Origin: Oscillospiraceae bacterium
GTDB lineage: Bacteria; Bacillota; Clostridia; Oscillospirales; Oscillospiraceae
NCBI GenBank assembly: GCA_017621795.1
Contig: JAGASJ010000007.1
Span: 1-34,550, forward strand
Direction: 5' to 3'
DNA length: 34,550 bases
Shown here: positions 1 to 9,449 of the stretch, piece after piece
Layout: each line of letters opens with the position of its first letter
Position numbering within the stretch: position 1 is the stretch's first letter
Position numbers and translations under genes: made by a program
Notes under the pieces: model-generated
Told to the model about the DNA's origin: nothing
Databases searched by the model: none
Seen by the model: only the letters and a program-made list of their open reading frames with translations

Positions 1-3000
1 CGGTAATCACAGAATCCAAATTATCATCCCTGCGGTTTTGGGCAGATGGTGGCATAGCATTTGCCAGGGTGATTGCATTGTCACCATAGGCTTGTTGCAA
101 AGCACTGTCCGTCTGATATTTTTCTTTCAGCCAACTGCGGAATGCACTGACTCCGCATTCTGAGAAGTCGCCCACATCGTCATAGGTTCCGGATAGCGCC
201 CACCAGTTCCATTCCAGCGTATCGCCGCCAGTGATCTTGAAACCAATGATATTGTTGGCGTAGGGTTGGCGCATTAAATAATCAATTACTTCCACCATAA
301 TGGCACCGGATTCCTGCTTCCACTTTTCCGATGCAAAGCTGGCTCCGGTTCTTTCCGGTGTACCGCCGGAAAGGGATACCAATTCTCCGGGATTTTGCTC
401 CAGCCACCACTGGGGGGCATTAAAATCCAATGCGACGATCATTTTAGCGTCGGGATTTCCTGCCAAGGTAGCCCACATCATATCGTCGATGCCATCGGAA
501 ACGAAGCCATTTTCCGTCCAAACGTCGCCATAATTGTTGTTCAGGAATACATAGCTGACCACCGTATCCACACCGGCATCGGCAAATTTCGTTACGGTAT
601 GCGCCTCATATAAATCCGTGTTTTCCGGGCGGGCATACCATAGCGGCACCTGGGGCTGGCCATTGACAAGAAGTGTGGCTTTACCGCCTATATTTTCAAT
701 AGAAGATGTGGTTGTGACCGGCTGTGTTATCCCCGCTACTTTAATCAGTCCGATGGTGGAATTGGTATCCTCCAGCACAACCGTATAGCTGCCCGCAGGC
801 AGAATATTTGGAATATGCAGTTGGAAATTGGCTGTGAAGCTACTGCCAACCGGCCATTGTTCTGTGGTTGTGCCATCAGCAAGCTGCAATTTACCCACAG
901 TAATTTGCTTTCCCGACTGCACGAATTTCACAGGCAAATAAGACACCGCCGGCACAGCAGAACCCAAGGTCAGCGTGCCGCTTACCGGAATGAATGTACC
1001 TGCTGAGACAGTGCTTGTAGGGAATACAAACCGCAAGGACTGGAAATCATAGGTTTTCTTTTCCGTATTGACCCCGGTCTTTTGGATGGAGATGTGGTCT
1101 ACCTTCACCGTTCCGCTGCCCGTTTTTACCACCCAAAGGCGATCATACACTGCGCTGGCCGCAGTAAACGAGCAGGTGACATCACCGCTGTGCAGAGGGA
1201 TCACGGTCTGCCCGGAAATATCACCTTTCCAATCGATGGCTTCTAAAATGATCGTTCCTTCTGCATCTTCGCTAACCTCCGCAGAAGCGGTCAGTGTATA
1301 AACTGAATCGGTCGTCAGGCAGAAAAGGTCTGTATAAAATCGGCTTTCTCCGTCACCGGTGAGGGTCATCGCACCGGAAAAATCTCCCTGTGCATTTTGG
1401 GGTGTACATTGCCATCCCCCGGGCAAGCCGGTGGTGACAGACGGCTCTGCAAAATCCTCAACATAGACGGTGTTGCCGTTTTCTGTGTAGTTATAGTAGG
1501 CAAGGTCATCGATCAGCACATCTGCGCTTGTACCGCCAACGCGCATACCCACACGGATATAATACACGCCGGCACCTACCACATAGGTCATTTCATAGGT
1601 GTCCCACTGGGACCACTGACTGCCTGCGTTGGTAATGCGCTCCTGACCGAAAACAGGCGAAAGTGCCTCCTTGCCGTTTTCTCCATAGGTATACAAAAGC
1701 ATACTGAAATGGCCGGAGATACTGTTGCGGCTGGCAATATGAGATACTACCTCGATCCGGTCTCCCGGAGAAACTGGGATGTATTCTTCCGAGGTAATGA
1801 TGGACATATCCATTTGGCCCTGCTCGCGGCACACACGCATAGCCTTTTGGCCGCTATATACATTCTCCCCATAGGCTCGCATCGTGCTGTTTGCAAGAAT
1901 GCCGTTGTGTTTCCAGCCGGATATGCTGAGGCCGACAGTTTTCTCAAAGTTCCAGTTGGCATCTGCATCGCTATTTTCACGAATCTCCCAAAAGTCGCCG
2001 TGACCTGCCAGCAGATCGTTGCCGATTTGGTCGAATAGTGTGATGTTGTCAATATAAACATCATTGGTGCCCCAATCCCGGCAGCACAGATTTAGCTGAC
2101 TGAGATTTGCTGTAAAGGTTACTTCATAATACTGCCAATCTGCACGCAGTGCCTCTGCGCTTTCTATAATCGGAAAGTTTCCGTTGTCATAGGAAAAGAG
2201 GGATTGGGTCGTCGCTGTACCCTTTGCCCACAGACCCAGGGTATACTGATTTCCGGGGGTCATTCCCACATTGATGGCAACGCCGGTGTTTCTTCTCGCA
2301 TCCGAACGCAAATGAAGCGCGCCCGCATCTCGATACCCTTCCTCTACAATTTCAGCATAATTGTATGTGCTGTCCCAAGCAGGCCAGGTACTGCTGTTAT
2401 CCGGCTGCCCCGTGGGGAACATAGGTACCCATTTATCCTCATACAGGCAGCTGTACGCATCGGATGAAAGCGCTGTGTTGATGGTCGTCGGACCAATTTC
2501 CCCGGTAACCTCTACCTCCTGGTAAAAGTCACCCAGACCTGCCAGCAGATCGTTGCCGTTTTCATCTGTCAAGGTAATATTATCCAAATAAACCTCATTG
2601 GTGCCCCAGTCACGGCAACCAATATTCAACTGGCTGAGATTTGCGGCGAAGGTCAGCTCATAGTATTGCCACTCATCACAAAGCTGCTCCGCCGTTTCAA
2701 TGATCGGTAAATCACCGTTATCATACAAAAACAGGGTTTGGGATTGGGCAGTACCTCTTGCCCACAAACCCAAAGTATAGGTTTTGCCCACAGTCATACC
2801 GGCATTGATTGCCACAGCGGTATTTTGGGATACCTGGCTTTTCATATACAGTGCGCCGACATCGTTATGTCCTGTCCCGACCACCTGGGCATAATGGGTA
2901 TCATCCCACTGGGGCCAGGTTGTGGAATTATCCGGCTGTCTCGTTGGAAACATCGGAACCCACTGATCCCAATAATCGCAGCTATAGGCACTTGCTGCCG

Positions 3001-3169
3001 TAGAGGTATCGATGGTAACCGGTATCTTTTGAATTACCGTTTGTGTTGCCCCTTTTGTTTGGTTTTCCGTTGCAGTGATTGGAAGAATGGGTACCATCTG
3101 CAAAACCATGAAAGAAATGATCAACAGGGAAAAGACGCGCTGAAGTTTTATTGTATAACGCTTTTTCAT
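1..3169 (-). CDS. Secreted multi-module GH42-like glycoside hydrolase, partial at the left window edge
   Basis: The reading frame is open from an ATG at 3169 to base 2, giving 1056 residues with no stop, so the C-terminus lies outside the window. AAAGGAGGGG stands 7 bases before the start. A signal peptide covers residues 1 to about 33. Two binding modules of about 190 residues follow, of the same family as those in the 3270-8111 protein (ending YLDNIT/YIDNIT and LLAGxGDF). Further beta-sandwich modules come next, then the start of a TIM-barrel-like catalytic region with the signature APQWWLEQNP, also present as APGWWLDQNP in the 18413-23908 enzyme. GGDTLEWNWW aligns with GETQEYM of that enzyme, so Glu986 is the likely acid/base. 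The predicted nucleophile is beyond the window. It probably cleaves an extracellular glycan. The GH42-like label is inferred from fold-level motifs; another clan GH-A family is possible. Confidence 0.72.
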   Translation of the reverse strand, partial: MKKRYTIKLQRVFSLLIISFMVLQMVPILPITATENQTKGATQTVIQKIPVTIDTSTAASAYSCDYWDQWVPMFPTRQPDNSTTWPQWDDTHYAQVVGTGHNDVGALYMKSQVSQNTAVAINAGMTVGKTYTLGLWARGTAQSQTLFLYDNGDLPIIETAEQLCDEWQYYELTFAANLSQLNIGCRDWGTNEVYLDNITLTDENGNDLLAGLGDFYQEVEVTGEIGPTTINTALSSDAYSCLYEDKWVPMFPTGQPDNSSTWPAWDSTYNYAEIVEEGYRDAGALHLRSDARRNTGVAINVGMTPGNQYTLGLWAKGTATTQSLFSYDNGNFPIIESAEALRADWQYYEVTFTANLSQLNLCCRDWGTNDVYIDNITLFDQIGNDLLAGHGDFWEIRENSDADANWNFEKTVGLSISGWKHNGILANSTMRAYGENVYSGQKAMRVCREQGQMDMSIITSEEYIPVSPGDRIEVVSHIASRNSISGHFSMLLYTYGENGKEALSPVFGQERITNAGSQWSQWDTYEMTYVVGAGVYYIRVGMRVGGTSADVLIDDLAYYNYTENGNTVYVEDFAEPSVTTGLPGGWQCTPQNAQGDFSGAMTLTGDGESRFYTDLFCLTTDSVYTLTASAEVSEDAEGTIILEAIDWKGDISGQTVIPLHSGDVTCSFTAASAVYDRLWVVKTGSGTVKVDHISIQKTGVNTEKKTYDFQSLRFVFPTSTVSAGTFIPVSGTLTLGSAVPAVSYLPVKFVQSGKQITVGKLQLADGTTTEQWPVGSSFTANFQLHIPNILPAGSYTVVLEDTNSTIGLIKVAGITQPVTTTSSIENIGGKATLLVNGQPQVPLWYARPENTDLYEAHTVTKFADAGVDTVVSYVFLNNNYGDVWTENGFVSDGIDDMMWATLAGNPDAKMIVALDFNAPQWWLEQNPGELVSLSGGTPERTGASFASEKWKQESGAIMVEVIDYLMRQPYANNIIGFKITGGDTLEWNWWALSGTYDDVGDFSECGVSAFRSWLKEKYQTDSALQQAYGDNAITLANAMPPSAQNRRDDNLDSVIT

Positions 3170-3210
3170 ACGCTTCCCCTCCTTTATTACAGTGTTCTTT
3201 GACGCTCCGG

Positions 3211-3245
3211 AAAAGGGCTGCCGCCAGGCGGCAGCCCCCTTTTTT
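3211..3245 (-). terminator. Hairpin terminator or attenuator between two exported glycan proteins
   Basis: An 11-base GC-rich inverted repeat (GGGCTGCCGCC at 3215-3225 and its complement at 3227-3237) is flanked by four T on the minus-strand side and by a T run on the plus-strand side. It follows the stop of the 3270-8111 gene by about 30 bases and precedes the start at 3169 by about 45 bases. It probably ends or attenuates operon transcription before the last gene. Confidence 0.75.
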
Positions 3246-3269
3246 AGGTTTTATAGGATTCTCTCTTTT

Positions 3270-6200
3270 TTATGCTGCGGTATAGTTTGCTGCGGCCAGG
3301 TAATAGCCGTAAAGTGCCTGTACCAAAGCCTTGGCCTCTTCCGTAGAATCTGCCTTATTATACATACGAATCATATAATTTAAGGGACTGTAGCTGACAC
3401 TCAGGCCGTCTACTGCGACCTCGATCTTCTCGCCCAGATCCTGCGGATTGATGCCGGATACTTCTACATAGGTCATATTGTTTTTCGTGCCAACGACCGC
3501 TTCTCCACCGTTTGCGGTAACCGTCAGGCCTTCCAAACTGCCGGCAAAGTAGAACCGAACCGCTGTTTTGCTTTCCAGAACAAGTGCCGCGCCGTAGAAC
3601 CGCACCCCGTTGGCACTGCCGGAAATACCTATATTGCTGTCGCCCACAGGTACCTGTGCATTCACCGTAATGCCGCTGCTTGCCAAATTCTCTGTATTGT
3701 AGCCGAAATAGTTCTGTGCGGCGCCACCGTAGACCAGCATATTCTTCACCAGGTCGTGGCAATCGCTCTTGGTAGAATCGGCCAGGATCACATCGGCATA
3801 CTTGCGGACAGAATAGGTATTTGCCAAAGGCAGACCGTTGACGGAAATGGCAATTTCATCCATCATCTGGGCAGCAGCCACATTGACGGAGAATAAGCCG
3901 TCTGCTATAGTGCAATCCACTGCGTTGCCGTTTACGGTCACTGCAACCACATCGGTTTCAGCCAGTGCCATCCGGAAGTTCACACCAATGTTGTCCTTCA
4001 GGGTGATGTTCCAGCCGGTTACGGGATTTGCAAGCACGGGAATCTCCTCGGTCACCACTTCGCCGCAAAGTGCGCAGGTCTTGCTCTGAGAGCCTGCTGT
4101 AGTGTAGGTGGGTGAGGCCGTCACATTCCAGTCGCTGTAGCTGTGGCTGCAGCCGGAGGGAGTGATCACAACATCATAGATGTTGAATTCGCCTGCACGG
4201 CCTGCTGCTTCCAGCATACTCTCGGGAACATCCATACTGCTTGCCGTAGAGGTAATGGCAAATACAATGGGCTGACCTTCCGCTGCGGGAGCCATCTGCA
4301 TCGTTACATTCTTATTGCTTGCAGGCTGGGTCATACCGTTATAGGTCACGCTGAAGTTCTGATCGCCGGCAGTGTAGCCGTATTCCACATGGTTGGAAAT
4401 GCTGACATTGCTTTGCCCTGCGTAGAACATATAATACATCGTGTTGCTGTTGAGGATCTCTGCACCGTCAGCAGGCAGGATGATGGGGCAGCTCTCAGAA
4501 CCGCTGTCCATAAAGTTACCGGCACCGCCCAACACATCGTTGCCCTCGGGATCCAAAACCCGGATGTTATCAATATAGAAGTGGCTGCCCCATACATACT
4601 GGGACATTTTCAAAACCAGATAGGCAAAGCCGTTATCGCCGCCGTTATAAGGCAGTTCAAACTGAATATTTGTCCACTCAGGCACATAGAACCGCTCATA
4701 TTCACCACAGGTGATGCCCAAAACCTTTTTCAGCTCCTTGGTGATGTTCATCTGTTCCTTTGCTTCTGTTTCCGTCATATAAGCCGGGAAAACAGACAGA
4801 ATTTCGCCGCTGTTGCCGAATACGCCCTTGACATTCATAGACAGGGTGTAGGTCTTATTATCGGATCTGTCCAATGCCATCGTGTTAAGCAGCGTCAGGC
4901 ACAGATCCTGCTTGGTCTCGTTCTGCCAAATGTTCAGTGCGCCGGGATCCTCACAGCCCTCCGCAATGATTTCCACATTGTTATTGACAGAGGGTGTCAG
5001 CGTTGCGCCGCCCAAAGCATCTGCGTTCCAGTACCAGCGGTAGGCGCGCTCAACATTGGAGCTGATCACTGCCAGATCAGGAATATCCTGAGAAACAACA
5101 CTGAAATTACCCTTGTTGCCCAAGATATTGTTGCCGTCACTGTCGATAATCTGCAGATCATCCACATAGATATCTGCCACGCCGGTGCTGCCGCTGACCA
5201 TCAGCTGCAGGGCCGTGCGGTCTGCCACAAAGGTATGGGTCACTTGTACCCAGTCGGCATTGTTCTCAGCCACCTGATGATAGCCGAATTTTGCGATCAT
5301 ACCGTCGCCATTGGCGTACATCTGCAAGCCGCCGTCGGTGGTCTTGGTATAGCCCTTGACATAGGCCTTCAGGATGTAGGTATTACCGGGAATCATACCG
5401 GCTTCCAGTGCCACGCCCACATTTTCATTGGCGCTGCTGTGTGCAAAATGGAGAGCACCTGCATCGGACTTGCCGATAGCAGCAATCTCCGCATAGTTGT
5501 AGCTGTCGCCCTCGGTTTCCCAGGCAGTCCAGTTTGTATCGGCACGAATGCCTGCGGGGAAGAAAGGCGTCCAGGCATCCATGTGGGACAGGCCGTCCCA
5601 GGATTGCTTGCCGGTGTTGATCGCATCGGCAGTGCCGCTTACCACATCGTCAGTGGGAACATTGGGGTCTTCCTTGTTTTCTACCTTGCAGAAATCGCCG
5701 TAGCCTGCCAGCAGATCCACGCCGTCTGCATTCTTGAGTGTCACATTATCAATGTAAACATCGGTGGTACCCCAGTCAGAAGCAACCAGATTCAGCTGCT
5801 TTCTTACATCAGCAGTAACGGTAACCTCATAATAGGTCCAATCCGCACTCAGATTCTGAGCTGCGCCAATGATGATCGCATCACCGTTGCCGTAGCTGAA
5901 CAGAACCCTTCCGGAGTTGGAGGTTCCCTTTGCCCACAGGCCCAGGGTATAGCTCTGACCGTTTACCAGGTTCACGCCGATGGCAACACCCACATTCTTG
6001 GTGCCATCGCTGGCAAGATGCAAAGAACCTGCATCCAGATTGCCCTCTGCAACGATCTCGCCGTAAGGTCTGTCGCTGTTCCAGGCAGGCCAATACTGAG
6101 TCGGTTCACCGATCTCATACATCACAGACCATTTGTCTGTGGGTGCGCCGCCGTAAGAGGGATAGGCAACACTTGTGTCAATAGACACGAGCTCTGCCGG

Positions 6201-8111
6201 TTCCTCCGGCGTAATGTATGTATAGAAGTCACCGTTTCCGCTCAAAAGGTCGGTGTCGGCGGCATTTTTCAGGGTAATATTGTCAATATAAAGATCGGTG
6301 GCTGTGCCCCAGTCAGAGGTATAAAGTGCAATACCCGACCTGTCAGCAGTAAAGCTGATGGAATAATATGTCCAATCTGCTCCCAGCTCTGCAGCTGCGC
6401 CGATCACTACGGGGTCACCGTGTCCATAAACAGCCAGCACCTTGCCGCTATTGGATGTGCCCTTTGCCCACAGACCCAGCGTGTAGGTCTCTCCGGGAAC
6501 AAGACCGGGGTTGATTACCACGCCGACGTTTTTGCCTGCACTGACCATGTGCAAAGCACCCGGATCATTATGTCCGTCTTCAGCGATCTGAGCATAGCTT
6601 ACACCGTCTTCCCATGCAGGCCAGTTGCTCTGATAGCTGCCCCAGGGTGTAAAAGACACCCATTGTCCCACAGGCGCACCTGCCCAATCATCAGAAACTT
6701 TAGAAGCATCCAGCATCTGTGCATCAGGCCACTGCTTGGAAATGCCGCAGTTTACGCAACGGGAATGTCTGTCGCTGTCGGGCGCACCGAAGCTGTGGCC
6801 CAAAGCCGCAATTTCCGTCTGTGCAATAAAAATCTCATTACAAACGGAGCAGTGCTTACCCTCGCTCTTACCCGCTTCGGTGCAGGAAGGTGCAACGGCA
6901 GCATCCACCACAGCCTTGTGGCAGAAATTGCCGGCACAACCCAGCAGCTCATTGCCGTCAGCATCCGTCAAAGTAATGTTGTCCACATAGACATCGTTGC
7001 TGCCCCAGTCGCGGCAGCACAGGTTGAGCTGGCTCAGATTTGCAGTAAAGGTAACCGTAAACTGCTTCCACTCATTGCTCAGTGCCTCCGCCGTTTCAAT
7101 AATAACCGCATCTCCATTGGCATAAGAGAACAAAGACTGAGACTGCGCTGTTCCCTTTGCCCACAGGCTTAAGGTGTACTGTTCACCCACCGTCATACCG
7201 GCATTGATGGCAAGGCCGGTATTCTTTCCGGCGGCGCTGACCATGTGCAGAGAGCCTGCATCGGCATAGCCATTTACCACAAGCTCAGCATAGTGCTCCG
7301 TATCCCAGGTGGGCCAGCCGTCTGCTTCTACGCCGGCAGGAAGCATCGGCATCCATACCTTCTCAGTGGCATTGTAGGACGCCACGATTGTGGAGGCATC
7401 CAAGAAAGCCTCATCTATCAGCTCGTTGGTGACATCGCTGTCCTTCACCACTTCGCCGTAGGTGTAGAAATCGCCGTAGCCTGCCATCAGGTCTGCACCG
7501 GAAGAATTCTTCACGGTGATATTGTCGATATAAATATCGTTCTCGCCCCAGTTGCTTGCCCAGAGATTCAGCTGATTCAGGTTTGCGGTAAAGGTTTTTT
7601 CCACATAGGTCCACCCATCACTGATGGCAGCGCTTGCAGTGGCACCGTCAGCAGAATATTCTGCCGCGCCAATAATGGTGCCGTCACCGTTTGCATACAG
7701 GGAAAGGACCTTGTTGGGGTTTGTGGTAGCGCCCTTTACCCACATACCCAGGGTGTAGGTCTCACCGGGGGTCATACCGATATTGATGCCTACAGCAACC
7801 GTACTACCGGCAGTACTTTTCATGTGCATCGCACCGGCATCCTGCTTGCCCTCGGAAACGATTTGGGCATAGTAGGCATCCGACCACGCGCAAAATGCGC
7901 CGCCATCGGGCTGACCGGATTCCGTTCCCATCACAGGAACCCAGCCGCCGCCATAGGGTGCGCCCCAAGGGCTATAGGTGGTTTCCGTAAGGATGGTCAC
8001 AGGAATTTCGTCTATCACCGTGTATTCTTCACCGCTGGCAGTTAGGCCAAAGATCGGCATCATGCCAACAATCAGTGACAGACAGACTATGATACTAAGT
8101 ATACGCTTCAT
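3270..8111 (-). CDS. Secreted protein of six tandem carbohydrate-binding-like modules, no catalytic domain
   Basis: This 1613-residue protein starts with a signal peptide (MKRILSIIV...). The ATG at 8111 lies 7 bases after GGGAGG; ATG at 8114 is the alternative, and a further upstream ATG overlaps the ribosome site. Six related modules of about 190 residues follow, most showing WPxW, DAGALHM, TLGLWAKGT, YANGD, DWG-DVYIDNITL and LLxGxGDF; the sixth is divergent. They resemble CBM4/9-type jelly rolls. A Cys-rich spacer (CSVC, CVNCG) follows module 2. Another (CALCG) precedes a C-terminal domain of about 250 residues, seen by me in other Clostridia surface proteins but of unknown role. No transmembrane anchor, LPXTG or dockerin is visible. 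It likely binds glycan outside the cell. Its modules also occur in the next gene at 1-3169, which points to duplication within the operon. Confidence 0.8.
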   Translation of the reverse strand: MKRILSIIVCLSLIVGMMPIFGLTASGEEYTVIDEIPVTILTETTYSPWGAPYGGGWVPVMGTESGQPDGGAFCAWSDAYYAQIVSEGKQDAGAMHMKSTAGSTVAVGINIGMTPGETYTLGMWVKGATTNPNKVLSLYANGDGTIIGAAEYSADGATASAAISDGWTYVEKTFTANLNQLNLWASNWGENDIYIDNITVKNSSGADLMAGYGDFYTYGEVVKDSDVTNELIDEAFLDASTIVASYNATEKVWMPMLPAGVEADGWPTWDTEHYAELVVNGYADAGSLHMVSAAGKNTGLAINAGMTVGEQYTLSLWAKGTAQSQSLFSYANGDAVIIETAEALSNEWKQFTVTFTANLSQLNLCCRDWGSNDVYVDNITLTDADGNELLGCAGNFCHKAVVDAAVAPSCTEAGKSEGKHCSVCNEIFIAQTEIAALGHSFGAPDSDRHSRCVNCGISKQWPDAQMLDASKVSDDWAGAPVGQWVSFTPWGSYQSNWPAWEDGVSYAQIAEDGHNDPGALHMVSAGKNVGVVINPGLVPGETYTLGLWAKGTSNSGKVLAVYGHGDPVVIGAAAELGADWTYYSISFTADRSGIALYTSDWGTATDLYIDNITLKNAADTDLLSGNGDFYTYITPEEPAELVSIDTSVAYPSYGGAPTDKWSVMYEIGEPTQYWPAWNSDRPYGEIVAEGNLDAGSLHLASDGTKNVGVAIGVNLVNGQSYTLGLWAKGTSNSGRVLFSYGNGDAIIIGAAQNLSADWTYYEVTVTADVRKQLNLVASDWGTTDVYIDNVTLKNADGVDLLAGYGDFCKVENKEDPNVPTDDVVSGTADAINTGKQSWDGLSHMDAWTPFFPAGIRADTNWTAWETEGDSYNYAEIAAIGKSDAGALHFAHSSANENVGVALEAGMIPGNTYILKAYVKGYTKTTDGGLQMYANGDGMIAKFGYHQVAENNADWVQVTHTFVADRTALQLMVSGSTGVADIYVDDLQIIDSDGNNILGNKGNFSVVSQDIPDLAVISSNVERAYRWYWNADALGGATLTPSVNNNVEIIAEGCEDPGALNIWQNETKQDLCLTLLNTMALDRSDNKTYTLSMNVKGVFGNSGEILSVFPAYMTETEAKEQMNITKELKKVLGITCGEYERFYVPEWTNIQFELPYNGGDNGFAYLVLKMSQYVWGSHFYIDNIRVLDPEGNDVLGGAGNFMDSGSESCPIILPADGAEILNSNTMYYMFYAGQSNVSISNHVEYGYTAGDQNFSVTYNGMTQPASNKNVTMQMAPAAEGQPIVFAITSTASSMDVPESMLEAAGRAGEFNIYDVVITPSGCSHSYSDWNVTASPTYTTAGSQSKTCALCGEVVTEEIPVLANPVTGWNITLKDNIGVNFRMALAETDVVAVTVNGNAVDCTIADGLFSVNVAAAQMMDEIAISVNGLPLANTYSVRKYADVILADSTKSDCHDLVKNMLVYGGAAQNYFGYNTENLASSGITVNAQVPVGDSNIGISGSANGVRFYGAALVLESKTAVRFYFAGSLEGLTVTANGGEAVVGTKNNMTYVEVSGINPQDLGEKIEVAVDGLSVSYSPLNYMIRMYNKADSTEEAKALVQALYGYYLAAANYTAA

Positions 8112-8178
8112 CATGATTCCTCCCATATTTTTTAATTAACAAAATTTCTTTTGTTTTTTACCTTGTGATGTTATGGGT

Positions 8179-9399
8179 TTATTCCTCCAAAGGCAGAACA
8201 TCTTTGGATTCCCGCAAAACCCATTTCCCGCCGGTAAAATCCGGAATGTCGATGGGCATACCGCCGTTGGCGATGGAGGCTTCTGTCAGGCAGGTAATGA
8301 CCATCCAGCTTGCGGCATCGTATACATCAATGGGCATTTCCTCGCTGGAAAGCGCCGCACCGAAAAATGCCTGCAAGGTCAAGGTGTCCATACCGCCGTG
8401 ACCGGCTTCGATCTGCTCTTTCGTGATGCTTTTCCAAACAGCCGGCATATTTTCTTCATACACAGCCTTATCATTTCCGCTGTATTCAGACATTTCTTTA
8501 TCGTGATCAAAGGTCATTTCATCCGTTAGCACCACATGATCCGGAACGGAGAACAAACCCTTTGTACCGCTGACTGTAAATTCCCGGCTATAGGCTCTGG
8601 GCAGGCTGGTGTCCAGCTTCAAGCTGATGAGGGTGCCGTCAGCACAAAGGATATTGGTACAGACCACATCTGCCTGCGCAAACTGTTTATCCTGCAAAAA
8701 CGCATATTCCTCTTTGCCCTGCACATAGGCACGAAGCCCTCTTGCCTTGGATGCCATAGAGGTCAGCTTCAGCATCCGGTTTCCCCGGTTGATATTCAGA
8801 AGCTTGGCAATGGGGCCTAAGTTGTGGGTAGGATAGTTATCACAGTTGCGGATCAAATAGTTTCGCAGACGGTAGTGCCGGTTTTTGACACCGCCGCAGA
8901 TCTCACTGCGCAGGTCGTGACCGTAAGCACCGTGGGCAAAAACCACTTCGCCCAGCTTTCCCTGACGCACCATTCGCGTAGCCACCAGCTCTTCCTTGCC
9001 GAAGCAGCAGTTTTCCAAAAACATAAACGGCGTTTTGGTCTGCTCCCAGGTATGTACCAGCGACCAACAATCTTCCACACTGTAGCCGCCGCCAACCTCC
9101 AGACCGCATACTTTTCCATTTTGCATTGCTTCAATGGCAAGAGGAACGTGTGCCTCCCAGGAAGCGGAAATGATGACGGTGTTTACCTGCGGGTCACGCA
9201 GGAGCCTGCTATGATCGGTATACACAGCCGGTTGTGTGCCCCTTTTTTCCTGCACGCGCCGGGCATTGGATACCGCGCGGTCCTCGTACTCGTCACACAG
9301 CGCCGCAACCTCCACATCCGGAAAATTGTTCAGCACATTGGTTAACAGAATCTCGCCTCTTTGTCCAAGTCCCAAAAAGCCTAATCGAATCTTATCCAT
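8179..9399 (-). CDS. GH109-like Gfo/Idh/MocA-family NAD-dependent glycosidase
   Basis: This 406-residue protein has no signal peptide, so it acts in the cytoplasm. The Rossmann motif GLGQRG (GxGxxG) is at residues 10-15. In place of the usual dehydrogenase EKP motif it has LEVGGG (Glu101). The stretch EDCWSLV, then LENCC (128-132), then NYPTHNLGP with Tyr189 and His192, then GHGGMD (333-338), match the pattern of family GH109 alpha-N-acetylgalactosaminidases, which use NAD in an oxidation-elimination mechanism. The start has GGAGAG 9 bases upstream. It lies between two binding-protein genes in the operon. I infer release of a terminal N-acetylgalactosamine or related residue from imported oligosaccharide. 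A plain sugar dehydrogenase is the alternative, made less likely by the GH109-type signature. Confidence 0.78.
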   Translation of the reverse strand: MDKIRLGFLGLGQRGEILLTNVLNNFPDVEVAALCDEYEDRAVSNARRVQEKRGTQPAVYTDHSRLLRDPQVNTVIISASWEAHVPLAIEAMQNGKVCGLEVGGGYSVEDCWSLVHTWEQTKTPFMFLENCCFGKEELVATRMVRQGKLGEVVFAHGAYGHDLRSEICGGVKNRHYRLRNYLIRNCDNYPTHNLGPIAKLLNINRGNRMLKLTSMASKARGLRAYVQGKEEYAFLQDKQFAQADVVCTNILCADGTLISLKLDTSLPRAYSREFTVSGTKGLFSVPDHVVLTDEMTFDHDKEMSEYSGNDKAVYEENMPAVWKSITKEQIEAGHGGMDTLTLQAFFGAALSSEEMPIDVYDAASWMVITCLTEASIANGGMPIDIPDFTGGKWVLRESKDVLPLEE

Positions 9400-9449
9400 T
9401 TATTGATCTCTCCATTTTTGTATGCACCGTTTCTCTCAACCGCAGGTAT

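Noticed and set aside
4143-7172. Long plus-strand open frame (about 1000 codons)
   Set aside because: It is antisense to the six-module protein and exists because that gene is repetitive and GC-biased at third positions. It has no ribosome site and no recognisable domain.
8127-8178. AT-rich gap as a possible internal promoter
   Set aside because: No spaced -35/-10 pair was convincing in these 50 bases between operon genes.
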